In this document: piece by piece, positions 5,933-12,802 of the stretch
Layout: every line of letters starts with the position of its first letter
How positions within the stretch are numbered: position 1 is the stretch's first letter
NCBI GenBank assembly: GCA_900551965.1
Contig: URYF01000043.1
Span: 1 to 12,802 of the forward strand
Source of the DNA: an uncultured bacterium
Lineage (GTDB): Bacteria; Cyanobacteriota; Vampirovibrionia; Gastranaerophilales; Gastranaerophilaceae
Length of the DNA: 12,802 nucleotides
Direction of reading: 5' to 3'
Position numbers and translations under genes: made by a program
The notes under the pieces: model-generated
Told to the model about the DNA's origin: nothing
What the model saw: only the letters and a program-made list of their open reading frames with translations
Database searches by the model: none

Positions 5933-8475
5933 TATTGACTAACCTCCTTGACTGGCTTCGGTTTTTTCATATGACCGAAGAAGAATTGAGAAAGCAATGT
6001 AACTCCGACAAGCCCTGCACCCAATTTACCAAACATACTAAACCACTTATGGCTATTAAATAATTGATTAAAATGTTTCATAGCCATTTCTGACGGCGCA
6101 CTACCCATCAATAAGAACTTTAACTCTGAAGAGGCATCTATCCGGTTACCATTCACAAGGAAGTTTGGTTTTGCAAAGTTATAATCTCCGCCCAATGTAT
6201 CACAAACATTCCATCTATATTTTATGAAGTCTTCAGCAAAAGCAGCACTTTTTATTTTTTCATAAGTATCCGGATGAATATGACCGCCAAACATAAGTTT
6301 CATAACATTTTCAAAATGGAATCTGTCATTTGACAATTCAATAAGTTCTGTGGCTTCCTTTTTACCAAAATAATTGTTTATAACCTTGCCTGCTGCCGTT
6401 TGAATCTGAGAATAATCACTTCTGTTAGGTTCCGGATTACGCTGCTGCCAGAATTTTGTAGCAAAATCCGAGTTATGACCTTCCAAAAGCGTCTGTTTCG
6501 CAAGTTCAACTACTTCTTCTTTTATTTCTCTTGGCATTTGAGAATTTAATACATAATCTACGTTTTCAACATTTGCAATACGATAATACATATCTGCAAG
6601 ATTTAAGAATCTATAGAACGAACTTTGCACCCCTTTAATTCGATCTGATATAAAGTCATACATCAGTGCTTTTGTTGAAGTTTTATTGGCATCACCAAAT
6701 CCGACAAGAGCTTCAACAGTTTTACTCATGCCTGCGTTATTCAATACACCGGCAATTTCATCAAAAGTGGCTTTTACATTTGCTTTATACGTATTAGAGC
6801 TTTCACTTTGAGTCATATCAATAGCTGCAATACGGCTATGGAACGAAGATATAGCCTGTTCCATCGTTTCAATAAATTTGCCGTAGGTTTCTTTATTTGC
6901 CGTAATACCTTCCATTTTATTTCTTAAAATTTTTGCAGCAAGTTCACCATCTAATCTTGCACTCTTAATCTCTTCAGGTGTGAACTTCATAGCCTTAAAC
7001 ATCACTTCATTAACCTGATTCCAGGAATTAGCAAGACCGGTTTCCGGCGCTTGGGCAACCTTCAGATATGCAAATCTGTCAAGAATAGAATTTTGTGCCT
7101 TAAATTTATTAAATGAACTTGAGAAGCCTTTCAAAACATTAGCCAAATCCTTGGTTAGAACTGCTGCCGGACGCTGTTTAAAGGTTTCAACAAGAGCCGA
7201 ATCCGCCTGGATACCACCGGAGTGAACTAACTTCATTTTCAAGAAATTCAATTTTTTAACAGCAGCACTATCCGGATTTTCCTGAATAAACCTGCCAATC
7301 CTTTCATCTAATAAATCCTGAATAACTTTAGTATGTTCAGAAAAATCTTTAAAATCACCGGATAAAAGATTTTTAGAACTAAATGCGTTACTTATCGCTT
7401 CACTATCCGGAATCAAGGTTTCCATAATTTCCGGACTCAATTTTGCCGGTTCTAAAGACTCTTTCAACAGTTTTTGAACAGAAGCAACTGATTCTTTAGA
7501 AAGTTTAAATTTATCATCTGTAGGCATAAGCCTTTGCAAGTCTTTTCTAAGGGCAGACGATACTACATAATCTAAATCTTCGGTTATATTTGCATGAATT
7601 GCATCAAATAATTCAGGTGTAATCGGTTTTCCTGCATTTTCTTCCAGAATTTTAGCCAATGCATTTTCATTTTTTGAAAAATCATACTTAGCGATTTCCT
7701 GAGTAAAGTTAGTCATAAGTTCATCAGCTTTTCTTTCGGTACGCTGATCCATATATTTAGACACTGGTTTTTCAAGTCCGTTACACAACAAAGCACTCAT
7801 CAGTGGAGTTGCAAAACCTGCTGTTAACATCCACAATGTATTATTTTGAAGTGCAATTTTACGCATTTTCTCTTGAATAAAATCGCGGCGGTTTGGAATA
7901 TCTTTCGGAACATTTAACCTGTCACCAATCTTATTTATTTCATCTTCGGAATACAGATCCCAAGGTATAAACTGATGATCCTGATAAAACATTTTCTTTC
8001 TGCCAAAACTGTCTTCATATTCCTGACGAACATTCACACCGTGAACAAGTTTTGCCGGAAGCTGTATAAACACTTTTGGCCAAATATCCATTGCTGCAAA
8101 AAATGTTCCAAGTCCTATAAATTCAAATATTTTTGACATCGGAGTCTGCTTTTTGGTAAACAAGTACGCAGCAATAGCAAGCCCGCCAAGCTTCATTCCT
8201 ACATCATTCAATCGTCCGAGTTCATGGTCATTCGCATCACCATTAACAGCATGTATAAATGCCTTGAAATCGTATTTCATATCCTTTTTAATTTCAGATG
8301 GGATATCAAAAACAGTTGGTTTTAACAATTTGCCGTTACTAGGCAGAGGTTTGATAAATGTACGATTTGACAATTCTTTATGAACATCAAAATCTCTTAC
8401 AGCTTTATCTGAATTGTACTGTTGGTTATTCGGGGCACCATATATGTATGATTGAATTAAATTTGTTGTTCTCAT
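5932..8475 (-). CDS. 847-residue membrane protein of unknown function
   Basis: I do not recognise this protein. It begins with a polar stretch (MRTTNLIQSYIYG). Two hydrophobic segments follow at about residues 95-105 and 118-129, then the conserved-looking VFIQLPAKLVHGVNVRQEY (135-153) and FIPWDLYSED (169-178), then a hydrophobic segment around 214-231 (LWMLTAGFATPLMSALL). Residues 245-800 are long, charged and probably helical, with regular hydrophobic spacing. Near the C-terminus a membrane segment (about 818-834, LGAGLVGVTLLSQFFFG) is followed by a lysine-rich tail. It starts directly after the upstream stop (TAGATG). The only ribosome-binding signal is weak (GGTGGG), so translation is likely coupled. 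It ends one base into the GH13 gene. A peripheral scaffold anchored at both ends is one reading of this layout; no enzyme motif is visible. Confidence 0.85.
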   Translation of the reverse strand: MRTTNLIQSYIYGAPNNQQYNSDKAVRDFDVHKELSNRTFIKPLPSNGKLLKPTVFDIPSEIKKDMKYDFKAFIHAVNGDANDHELGRLNDVGMKLGGLAIAAYLFTKKQTPMSKIFEFIGLGTFFAAMDIWPKVFIQLPAKLVHGVNVRQEYEDSFGRKKMFYQDHQFIPWDLYSEDEINKIGDRLNVPKDIPNRRDFIQEKMRKIALQNNTLWMLTAGFATPLMSALLCNGLEKPVSKYMDQRTERKADELMTNFTQEIAKYDFSKNENALAKILEENAGKPITPELFDAIHANITEDLDYVVSSALRKDLQRLMPTDDKFKLSKESVASVQKLLKESLEPAKLSPEIMETLIPDSEAISNAFSSKNLLSGDFKDFSEHTKVIQDLLDERIGRFIQENPDSAAVKKLNFLKMKLVHSGGIQADSALVETFKQRPAAVLTKDLANVLKGFSSSFNKFKAQNSILDRFAYLKVAQAPETGLANSWNQVNEVMFKAMKFTPEEIKSARLDGELAAKILRNKMEGITANKETYGKFIETMEQAISSFHSRIAAIDMTQSESSNTYKANVKATFDEIAGVLNNAGMSKTVEALVGFGDANKTSTKALMYDFISDRIKGVQSSFYRFLNLADMYYRIANVENVDYVLNSQMPREIKEEVVELAKQTLLEGHNSDFATKFWQQRNPEPNRSDYSQIQTAAGKVINNYFGKKEATELIELSNDRFHFENVMKLMFGGHIHPDTYEKIKSAAFAEDFIKYRWNVCDTLGGDYNFAKPNFLVNGNRIDASSELKFLLMGSAPSEMAMKHFNQLFNSHKWFSMFGKLGAGLVGVTLLSQFFFGHMKKPKPVKEVSQ

Positions 8476-9519
8476 CTAACCCACCACACTTTCTTTATTA
8501 CCATTCATAACATCTTCTGATGTAACTTTAGATGGTTTTTTAGTTATATGAATAGCATTTAAAACACCCAGTGCTGTAACTAATGCCGCTGTACCAAGCA
8601 TAGCCTTGCCGGAATGCTTTGCCCATTTTGACTCAGCCCCCTCAGCTCCCTTATATAAAGCTTTAGCGCTTTGTACAAAACTCTGCCCAAAAACTTTTAA
8701 AGAATGCACAAAATCCTTCCCTTTCCAGAATTTTAAAGTTGCAACATTGAAATAATTTTCCCAAGGCTTTTGGAATGCCAACATTACCCCGGTTGCAGCC
8801 CATAAATACGAAGAGAAACTCTTAGCAAGTTTTGATTTTACAAGAACTTCTTTATAAAGAGGCTTAACCTCTTGGTCTGAGTCGTTCAAATCTTCACCAA
8901 GCCCGTTTTTCTTTGCTATTTTATCATATCGGAAGTTCAAAGCTTCTCCTTTTTTAGGATCGCCATAGAGCTGATCCCATCTAGGAAAATCAACACTTTC
9001 TCCAACCTTATGGTATTCAATACTTGTTAAATTATTATAATCATCAGGGTTTTCCTGTAATAAATAGTTCACTTTAGCATACGGAAGCTCGGTATCTATT
9101 CCTGTAGCCCACTTTATAGGTGCAGTTACAAAAGTTTTTGAAATTTCTTTAAATGCGCAGTATAAAATTACACCCATAGCCATCTTATTACCGAGTTTTG
9201 CAGCCTTAGACTGAGCAAACGGCATAAAATGTTTATTTGCAGAATTAAAAATAGACATCAATGTAAGACTGCCAATTACATACGGAACAGTTCCCATTGT
9301 TAAAAACTCATAAAAATTAGAATTCTTACTGCCCGCAAGCCCTTTAGCAGGATAAATAGTAAAAGCTTTTGTAAATTTATCCAAGCCAATCCTTGCCCTT
9401 GTTGAAAAATTGTTCTTTAACAAAGTATCTTTATCAAAGGCAGAGTCTTTCTCTTCCCCCTTGCCGGCTCCAAATCTTAAATTTTTCCCATTAAAATTAT
9501 TACTAATTGGTAATATCAT
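8476..9519 (-). CDS. 347-residue membrane protein of unknown function, first gene of the cassette
   Basis: This protein is also unrecognised. From ATG 9519 it is 347 residues. GGAG at 9525-9528, 5 nt upstream, supports this start over the in-frame ATG at 9552, which has no ribosome-binding site. The N-terminus reads MILPISNNFNGKNLRFGAG, a short patterned segment without signal-peptide character. Hydrophobic segments lie at about residues 77-92, 112-128, 238-251 and 305-322. Between them are KTFVTAPIKWATGI (129-142) and FPRWDQLYGDP (178-188). The C-terminus is lysine-rich and polar. Parts of it align without gaps to the 847-residue neighbour, which suggests shared ancestry. It opens the three-gene block, 91 nt from the end of uppP. 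Confidence 0.82.
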   Translation of the reverse strand: MILPISNNFNGKNLRFGAGKGEEKDSAFDKDTLLKNNFSTRARIGLDKFTKAFTIYPAKGLAGSKNSNFYEFLTMGTVPYVIGSLTLMSIFNSANKHFMPFAQSKAAKLGNKMAMGVILYCAFKEISKTFVTAPIKWATGIDTELPYAKVNYLLQENPDDYNNLTSIEYHKVGESVDFPRWDQLYGDPKKGEALNFRYDKIAKKNGLGEDLNDSDQEVKPLYKEVLVKSKLAKSFSSYLWAATGVMLAFQKPWENYFNVATLKFWKGKDFVHSLKVFGQSFVQSAKALYKGAEGAESKWAKHSGKAMLGTAALVTALGVLNAIHITKKPSKVTSEDVMNGNKESVVG

Positions 9520-9524
9520 GATAA

Positions 9525-9528
9525 CTCC
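9525..9528 (-). promoter_or_regulatory. Ribosome-binding site that fixes the 347-residue gene start
   Basis: GGAG on the minus strand sits 5 nt before ATG 9519. It favours this start over ATG 9552, 33 nt further upstream, and shortens the product from 358 to 347 residues. Confidence 0.7.
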
Positions 9529-9530
9529 GC

Positions 9531-9557
9531 ATTTTATATCATTAGAATACATGTCAA
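9531..9557 (-). promoter_or_regulatory. Possible promoter of the membrane-protein/GH13 cassette
   Basis: A perfect TTGACA (9552-9557, minus strand) precedes TAAAAT (9531-9536) at a short 15-nt spacer, or TATAAA (9533-9538) at 13 nt. Both spacers are below optimum, and transcription would start almost on the ribosome-binding site. I therefore regard it as possible but not established; the cassette might instead be read through from uppP. Confidence 0.3.
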
Positions 9558-9577
9558 GATATTTTTTTGTTATCTTG
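9555..9577. repeat. 7-bp inverted repeat overlapping a TTGACA box
   Basis: CAAGATA (9555-9561) and TATCTTG (9571-9577) are perfect complements around a 9-nt A/T loop. One arm covers part of the minus-strand TTGACA, which is where a repressor site could lie. No T-tract follows on the minus strand, so it is a poor terminator for uppP. Confidence 0.4.
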
Positions 9578-9602
9578 CTTTATTTATATTTACAAATTTT
9601 AA

Positions 9603-9626
9603 CAATATTTTTATTTAAAAATATTG
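9603..9626. repeat. 10-bp inverted repeat over the uppP stop codon
   Basis: CAATATTTTT (9603-9612) and AAAAATATTG (9617-9626) pair perfectly around four bases. The element spans the end of uppP. The stem is almost wholly A-T and only a modestly T-rich stretch follows, so it is at best a weak terminator. Confidence 0.35.
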
Positions 9627-10456
9627 AAAAATACAAGTGTGAATAACCCCATTATCACACAGTACCAGCCGAAAATATTCAATGAAAATTTTGATATAAA
9701 TTTCATAAAATATTTTATACACAAATAACCGACAAAACCTGACACGACAGTACCTGCAATAATAGCAGTCCAGTTATAAGCGGCAGCTTCAGCAACATCG
9801 ATTTTCACAATAGGATAAACCATTGATGCTCCTAATATTATCGGAATACTTAGCAAAAAAGAATACCTTGCAGAAGTTTCTCTGTCTAACCCCATAAACA
9901 AGCCGGTAGCCATTGTCCACCCGGAACGCGAAAACCCCGGAAGTACCGCAATCCCCTGAGCCAAACCTATCAGCAAAGCTTGTTTCAAACTTACACTTTT
10001 GCCTGTAATACCTCTTTTTTTAGATAAATATTCACTGAAAAATAATACCCCGCCGGTTATTATCAGTAAACCACCCACCAGGGCAGGATGGAACACTAAA
10101 TGATTAGCCATTTCATTAAACGGCAGAGCCAGTATAATAGTTACAATCGTACCTGCAATTATATACAACCCGAGTTTTGCCTGATGATTTGAAAAATCCT
10201 TGTTTTTTAAAGCTAAGAATAAGGCTTTGCATATTTCCCAAACATCTTTTCTGAAAAATATCAAAACTGCAACCAAAGTCCCCAAATGAAGCATTATATC
10301 AAGAAACACCTCTTCTGTAGACTGTTCGGCTATCGGAATATCTTTAAAAACTTTATAAAAATTAGACGTAAATACAAGGTGCGCCGAACTCGATATCGGC
10401 AAAAATTCACTCAATCCCTGAACTATCCCCATCAAAACAGATTGTATTAAATTCAT
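9611..10456 (-). CDS. uppP: Undecaprenyl-diphosphatase (BacA type)
   Basis: UppP removes one phosphate from undecaprenyl pyrophosphate so that the carrier lipid can be reused for peptidoglycan and O-antigen-type polymers. It is an inner-membrane protein with several helices, and 281 residues is a normal length. Both family signatures are intact: QGLSEFLPISSSAHL at residues 13-27 with Glu17, and PGFSRSGWT at 173-181 with the catalytic-site Arg177. His57 sits in DIMLHLGT. Hydrophobic segments fill most of the remainder, including GGLLIITGGVLFF at about 128-140 and SIPIILGASMVYPI. It lies 26 nt downstream of queD with a purine-rich region ahead of the ATG, and it appears to close the kdsD-kdsC-queD-uppP run. 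Family members can confer bacitracin tolerance when abundant; that is family knowledge. Confidence 0.96.
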   Translation of the reverse strand: MNLIQSVLMGIVQGLSEFLPISSSAHLVFTSNFYKVFKDIPIAEQSTEEVFLDIMLHLGTLVAVLIFFRKDVWEICKALFLALKNKDFSNHQAKLGLYIIAGTIVTIILALPFNEMANHLVFHPALVGGLLIITGGVLFFSEYLSKKRGITGKSVSLKQALLIGLAQGIAVLPGFSRSGWTMATGLFMGLDRETSARYSFLLSIPIILGASMVYPIVKIDVAEAAAYNWTAIIAGTVVSGFVGYLCIKYFMKFISKFSLNIFGWYCVIMGLFTLVFFNIFK

Positions 10457-10482
10457 CTTGTTAAATCTCTCTTTCTAAAATA

Positions 10483-10845
10483 TTATTCGGCTTCAAAATA
10501 AGAACAGCATGAAGTCTGGGTTTCCCAAACTGTAATCTTGCTCAATTGTACAATTTTTTCCTTCAATTTTGTATAAATATATGCTGAAATCATTTCACTT
10601 GAAGGACTTTCTCCCTTAAATTCAGGCAATTCATTTAAATCTTTATGATCCAAAGTTTCCAATACAGCGTTCAATTCTTTTTTCAAAACTTTATAATCTA
10701 TCAAGATATTGCTTTTATTTAAAGTTTCACCTCTGGCAAAAGCCTCAACCATCCAATTGTGACCGTGTTGATTTTCACATTCGCCATCATAATTTAGCAA
10801 ATGATGAGCGGCTGAAAAAAATGCCTGTGTTTTAATTTCGTACAT
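10483..10845 (-). CDS. queD: 6-carboxy-5,6,7,8-tetrahydropterin synthase
   Basis: QueD converts 7,8-dihydroneopterin triphosphate to 6-carboxytetrahydropterin, the first committed step towards preQ0 and the tRNA base queuosine. The 120-residue product is the usual size of the PTPS/QueD fold. The zinc ligands are visible as His14 (FSAAH) and His27 and His29 (QHGHNW). The catalytic Cys23 has QueD spacing (C-x3-HGH), and LDHKDLNE at about 65-72 and VWETQTS near the C-terminus complete the site. The ribosome-binding site AAGGGG overlaps the kdsC stop, so expression is probably tied to kdsC (12-nt gap). No queC, queE or queF is visible nearby. A 6-pyruvoyl-tetrahydropterin synthase is the alternative, but the Cys spacing favours QueD. 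Confidence 0.92.
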   Translation of the reverse strand: MYEIKTQAFFSAAHHLLNYDGECENQHGHNWMVEAFARGETLNKSNILIDYKVLKKELNAVLETLDHKDLNELPEFKGESPSSEMISAYIYTKLKEKIVQLSKITVWETQTSCCSYFEAE

Positions 10846-10857
10846 AAATCTATCCCC

Positions 10858-11361
10858 TTATATAATATCTTCTTCCTTTTTATTATCAAAAACAAAATCG
10901 CAAAGTTCACGAACAGCACCGCAGCCACCGTTTTTAGATGATATAAAATTGCAAACTTTTTGAACATTTGGAACAGCATCTGCAGGGCAAGCAGCAAGTG
11001 CAACTTTTTCCAGAATACAAATATCAGGTTCATCATCACCCATATAGGATACCTGCGAAAAATCAAAACCGTAATGCTGCATTATAGCTTCTAATATAGG
11101 AAGTTTATTTTTAACCCCCTGATAGACCTCGGTAACTCTTAAATCAGCAGCCCTTCTGTCAACAGTCCCATTATTTCTGCCGGTAATAATAGCTGTAACA
11201 AAGCCATTTTTCCCCATCTTGGCAAGCCCGTGACCGTCTTTAGCGTTAAAGGTCTTATACTCAACTCCGTTTTCATCATAAGTGATACTGCCGTCAGTCA
11301 TAACCCCGTCAACATCAAAAGCCAATAACTTAATATTGCCTGCAATTTCGTTTAAATCCAT
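10858..11361 (-). CDS. kdsC: 3-deoxy-D-manno-octulosonate 8-phosphate phosphatase
   Basis: KdsC hydrolyses Kdo 8-phosphate to Kdo, the sugar joining lipid A to the LPS core. It belongs to the small C0-type HAD phosphatases, and 167 residues fits. The HAD motifs are FDVDGVMTDG at 15-24 (nucleophile Asp16, acid/base Asp18), ITGR with Thr60, a lysine in QGVKNK (84/86), and MGDDEPD at 107-113. GGCGAVRE near the C-terminus is the family's active-site tail. The third motif has Glu-Pro where GDDLND is more common, a mild variation. The start overlaps the kdsD stop by one base (TAATG), consistent with coupled translation of consecutive Kdo enzymes; kdsA, the step between them, is not in the window. 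Confidence 0.95.
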   Translation of the reverse strand: MDLNEIAGNIKLLAFDVDGVMTDGSITYDENGVEYKTFNAKDGHGLAKMGKNGFVTAIITGRNNGTVDRRAADLRVTEVYQGVKNKLPILEAIMQHYGFDFSQVSYMGDDEPDICILEKVALAACPADAVPNVQKVCNFISSKNGGCGAVRELCDFVFDNKKEEDII

Positions 11362-12341
11362 TATGCAACACCTGCTCTTAACAAGTCATGAACATGAATT
11401 ACCCCGACAGGAACATTATTTTCATTAACAACAGCCAAAGCTGTGATTGAAAATTTTTCCATAAGGTTAAGTGCAGAAGCGGCATAGGCATCTTCAGTAA
11501 TTCGTTTTGGATCAACCGTCATAACATCTTTGACCTGAAGATTAGAGGTATCAGGGTACTTAATAACAGTTCTTCTGATATCACCATCAGTCAAAACCCC
11601 TGACAATTTACTTGAAGAATCTACAATCATCGCCATACCGAGCTTATATTCAGAAATCGTATTAATGACACCGCTGAAAGTTTCGGAATCATTTACAATC
11701 GGCATTCTGTCACCAGAAATCATCAAATCTCGAACCTTATAAGTCAACCCTTTACCCAATTTGCCTGACGGATGGAACATTAAAAAGTCTTCTTTAGTAA
11801 AGCCTTTTTTCTCCATAAGGCAAACTGCCAAAGCATCACCCATAGCAAGTGTAGCTGTTGTACTTGCGGTTGGAGCTTTACCCAAAGGACAAGCTTCTCT
11901 TTCTACAGAAATATCAAGTGCAACTTCGCTTGCTTTAGCCAAAGTTGAATTCATGTTCCCTGTCATACCGATCATTTCACAGCCAAAACGTTTAATCAAC
12001 GGCAGTAGATTCATCAATTCCTGAGTTTCGCCGCTGTTTGAAATCGCTATAATAACATCATTTCTTGTAATAACACCGGAATCCCCGTGAGTACTTTCAG
12101 CCGGGTGCAGAAAATATGAAGGGGTGCCGGTAGAAGACATTGTTGCTGCAATTTTTTTACCTATCAAACCAGACTTACCCATACCGGTAACGATAACCCG
12201 TCCTTTGCAGTTGTATAAAATATCAATAGCTTTATCGAATTTTTCTCCGATATTATTTTTTAATCTTAAAATTGAATTAGCTTCAATTTCTAAAACCTCT
12301 TTTGCCAGTTCATTAATCTTACTTAAAGTCATAGACACCAT
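11361..12341 (-). CDS. kdsD: D-arabinose 5-phosphate isomerase
   Basis: KdsD interconverts ribulose 5-phosphate and arabinose 5-phosphate, giving the substrate for Kdo 8-phosphate synthase. From ATG 12341 the product is 326 residues, the usual length for SIS plus two CBS domains. The SIS domain at about 40-180 shows TGMGKSGLIGKK (Lys56), HPAESTHGDSG and IAISNSGETQE, and HPSGKLGKGL (His190) lies just after it. The first CBS begins near VRDLMISGDRMPIV (about 203-216) and the second near VKDVMTVDPKRI (about 270-281). A longer frame from GTG 12374 exists, but that codon is part of the likely -10 box. GAGGTGG (12344-12350) sits immediately ahead of ATG 12341, although the spacer is short (3-5 nt), so ATG 12332 remains possible. 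GutQ-type paralogues cannot be excluded, but the adjoining kdsC argues for KdsD. Confidence 0.95.
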   Translation of the reverse strand: MVSMTLSKINELAKEVLEIEANSILRLKNNIGEKFDKAIDILYNCKGRVIVTGMGKSGLIGKKIAATMSSTGTPSYFLHPAESTHGDSGVITRNDVIIAISNSGETQELMNLLPLIKRFGCEMIGMTGNMNSTLAKASEVALDISVEREACPLGKAPTASTTATLAMGDALAVCLMEKKGFTKEDFLMFHPSGKLGKGLTYKVRDLMISGDRMPIVNDSETFSGVINTISEYKLGMAMIVDSSSKLSGVLTDGDIRRTVIKYPDTSNLQVKDVMTVDPKRITEDAYAASALNLMEKFSITALAVVNENNVPVGVIHVHDLLRAGVA

Positions 12342-12343
12342 AT

Positions 12344-12350
12344 CCACCTC
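12344..12350 (-). promoter_or_regulatory. Ribosome-binding site that fixes the kdsD start
   Basis: GAGGTGG on the minus strand stands 2 nt before ATG 12341 (5 nt from its GAGG core) and 11 nt before ATG 12332. No comparable site precedes GTG 12374. Confidence 0.65.
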
Positions 12351-12365
12351 ACTTAACTCATGACC

Positions 12366-12393
12366 ATTATACACAAAACATACAGCAAATGAA
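12366..12393 (-). promoter_or_regulatory. Promoter of kdsD-kdsC-queD-uppP
   Basis: On the minus strand a perfect TATAAT (12366-12371) is preceded after 16 nt by TTCATT (12388-12393), a weak -35. Transcription would start near 12359, leaving room for the ribosome-binding site before ATG 12341. Confidence 0.5.
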
Positions 12394-12404
12394 GTATCTT
12401 TACA

Positions 12405-12432
12405 AAAATTTTATCAATAAGTGTAAAATTTT
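12405..12432. repeat. Two AAAATTTT palindromes 20 bp apart
   Basis: The 8-bp palindrome AAAATTTT occurs at 12405-12412 and 12425-12432, a period of 20 bp (about two helical turns), in the divergent region between kdsD and the 84-residue gene. It may be a binding-site pair, but it could be chance in AT-rich DNA. Confidence 0.3.
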
Positions 12433-12460
12433 GCCGAGATTAATATAAAAAGGACAAAAA

Positions 12461-12715
12461 ATGAGCAGTAATTTCAAAATCACATCAGAAAAAACTGATA
12501 AAAGAGAGATTTTAAAAAAGTTCAAGAATTATAATGACGAAATAATAGATTTGTCGGAATTGAATTTATTTGAAGCTGCAAAAACAATAATAATGATATC
12601 TACATACGGAACTTGCAAAAACAACAATAAAAAATTTCGCTATAAAGTTTCGACCCCAAATATACAAAACATATTAAAAGACATTCCACTTAATAATATG
12701 ATAGAAATCATATAA
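12461..12715 (+). CDS. Small 84-residue protein of unknown function
   Basis: I do not recognise this protein, but it looks like a real gene. AGGA at 12451-12454 lies 6 nt before the ATG, and the protein has an ordered make-up. A lysine-rich N-terminus (ITSEKTDKREILKKFKNYND) is followed by a segment of alternating character (IIDLSELNLFEAAKTIIMIS). A Tyr-Gly-Thr-Cys turn, a basic stretch KNNNKKFRYKVSTPN and a hydrophobic end come after that. There is no signal peptide or membrane segment. The IIDLS-x3-LFEAAKTI part faintly recalls STAS-type small domains, but I would not assign that. It is transcribed away from kdsD, and a hairpin follows within 6 nt of its stop. Confidence 0.65.
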   Translation: MSSNFKITSEKTDKREILKKFKNYNDEIIDLSELNLFEAAKTIIMISTYGTCKNNNKKFRYKVSTPNIQNILKDIPLNNMIEII

Positions 12716-12746
12716 GAAAAGCCGGACAGAGTGTAAGCCGCCCGGC
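12712..12746 (-). terminator. Hairpin terminator for a minus-strand transcript from beyond the right edge
   Basis: On the minus strand GCCGGGC (12740-12746) pairs with GTCCGGC (12721-12727), including one G-T wobble, around a 12-nt loop, and the stem is followed by TTTTCTTAT. This is a good rho-independent terminator in the minus direction. In the plus direction no T-tract follows the stem, so it is a poor terminator for the 84-residue gene. What it terminates lies outside the window. Confidence 0.6.
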
Positions 12747-12802
12747 AATCTCGTTTGAGAATAATGAAGTATAGTTTTTTAGATTCTTTGCTTTGCTCAG
12801 AA

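Noticed and set aside
12342..12374. GTG start for kdsD giving 337 residues
   Set aside because: The codon overlaps the start of the TATAAT box, while GAGGTGG precedes ATG 12341 directly.
12716..12802. 3' end of RNase P RNA or tmRNA on the minus strand
   Set aside because: GGCTTACA near a GC stem recalls RNase P RNA, but the other conserved blocks (such as ACAGAA) are missing from the visible part and no CCA-type tRNA-like end is present; only a terminator is supported.

Overview
The window reads as AT-rich chromosome from a Gram-negative bacterium. My best guess is a gut-type, non-photosynthetic relative of Cyanobacteria (Vampirovibrionia/Melainabacteria, order Gastranaerophilales). The support is indirect. 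The S5 core looks cyanobacterial in my memory of the family, L30 is present (I recall oxygenic cyanobacteria lacking it), Kdo-pathway genes imply LPS, and two large membrane proteins match no family I know. Only a search could confirm this placement. Codon use looks ordinary throughout, and I see no insertion sequence, CRISPR array, tRNA or rRNA.

Left block (1-2589, minus strand): the distal part of a spc-type ribosomal operon, rpsE-rpmD-rplO-secY, with secY running off the left edge. The operon starts at rpsE. The usual upstream neighbour rplR is absent, and a divergent leuC-type gene sits there instead. The 297-nt divergent intergenic region (2590-2886) carries a good promoter for rpsE, a leader of about 145 nt with two hairpins, a perfect 10-bp inverted repeat, and a 9-nt direct repeat in front of leuC.

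Middle (2887-4131, plus): leuC-like isopropylmalate dehydratase large subunit. It ends at a strong hairpin terminator shared with the convergent gene beyond it.

Centre (4202-9519, minus): a tightly packed three-gene cassette. Transcription order is a 347-aa membrane protein, an 847-aa membrane protein and a GH13 alpha-amylase-family enzyme, with junctions of 0 nt and a 1-nt overlap. The two membrane proteins share a short collinear segment and so look like diverged relatives. The amylase-like enzyme keeps its catalytic triad but has an altered region I and no signal peptide. This cassette is the best candidate for an undescribed system.

Right block (9611-12341, minus): kdsD-kdsC-queD-uppP in close spacing. 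KdsD and KdsC make and dephosphorylate Kdo precursors, UppP recycles the undecaprenyl carrier lipid, and QueD belongs to queuosine synthesis. The first, second and fourth serve the envelope; QueD is the outlier.

Right edge (12461-12802): an 84-aa orphan gene on the plus strand, divergent from kdsD. It is followed by a hairpin with a T-tract that would terminate a minus-strand transcript entering from outside the window.
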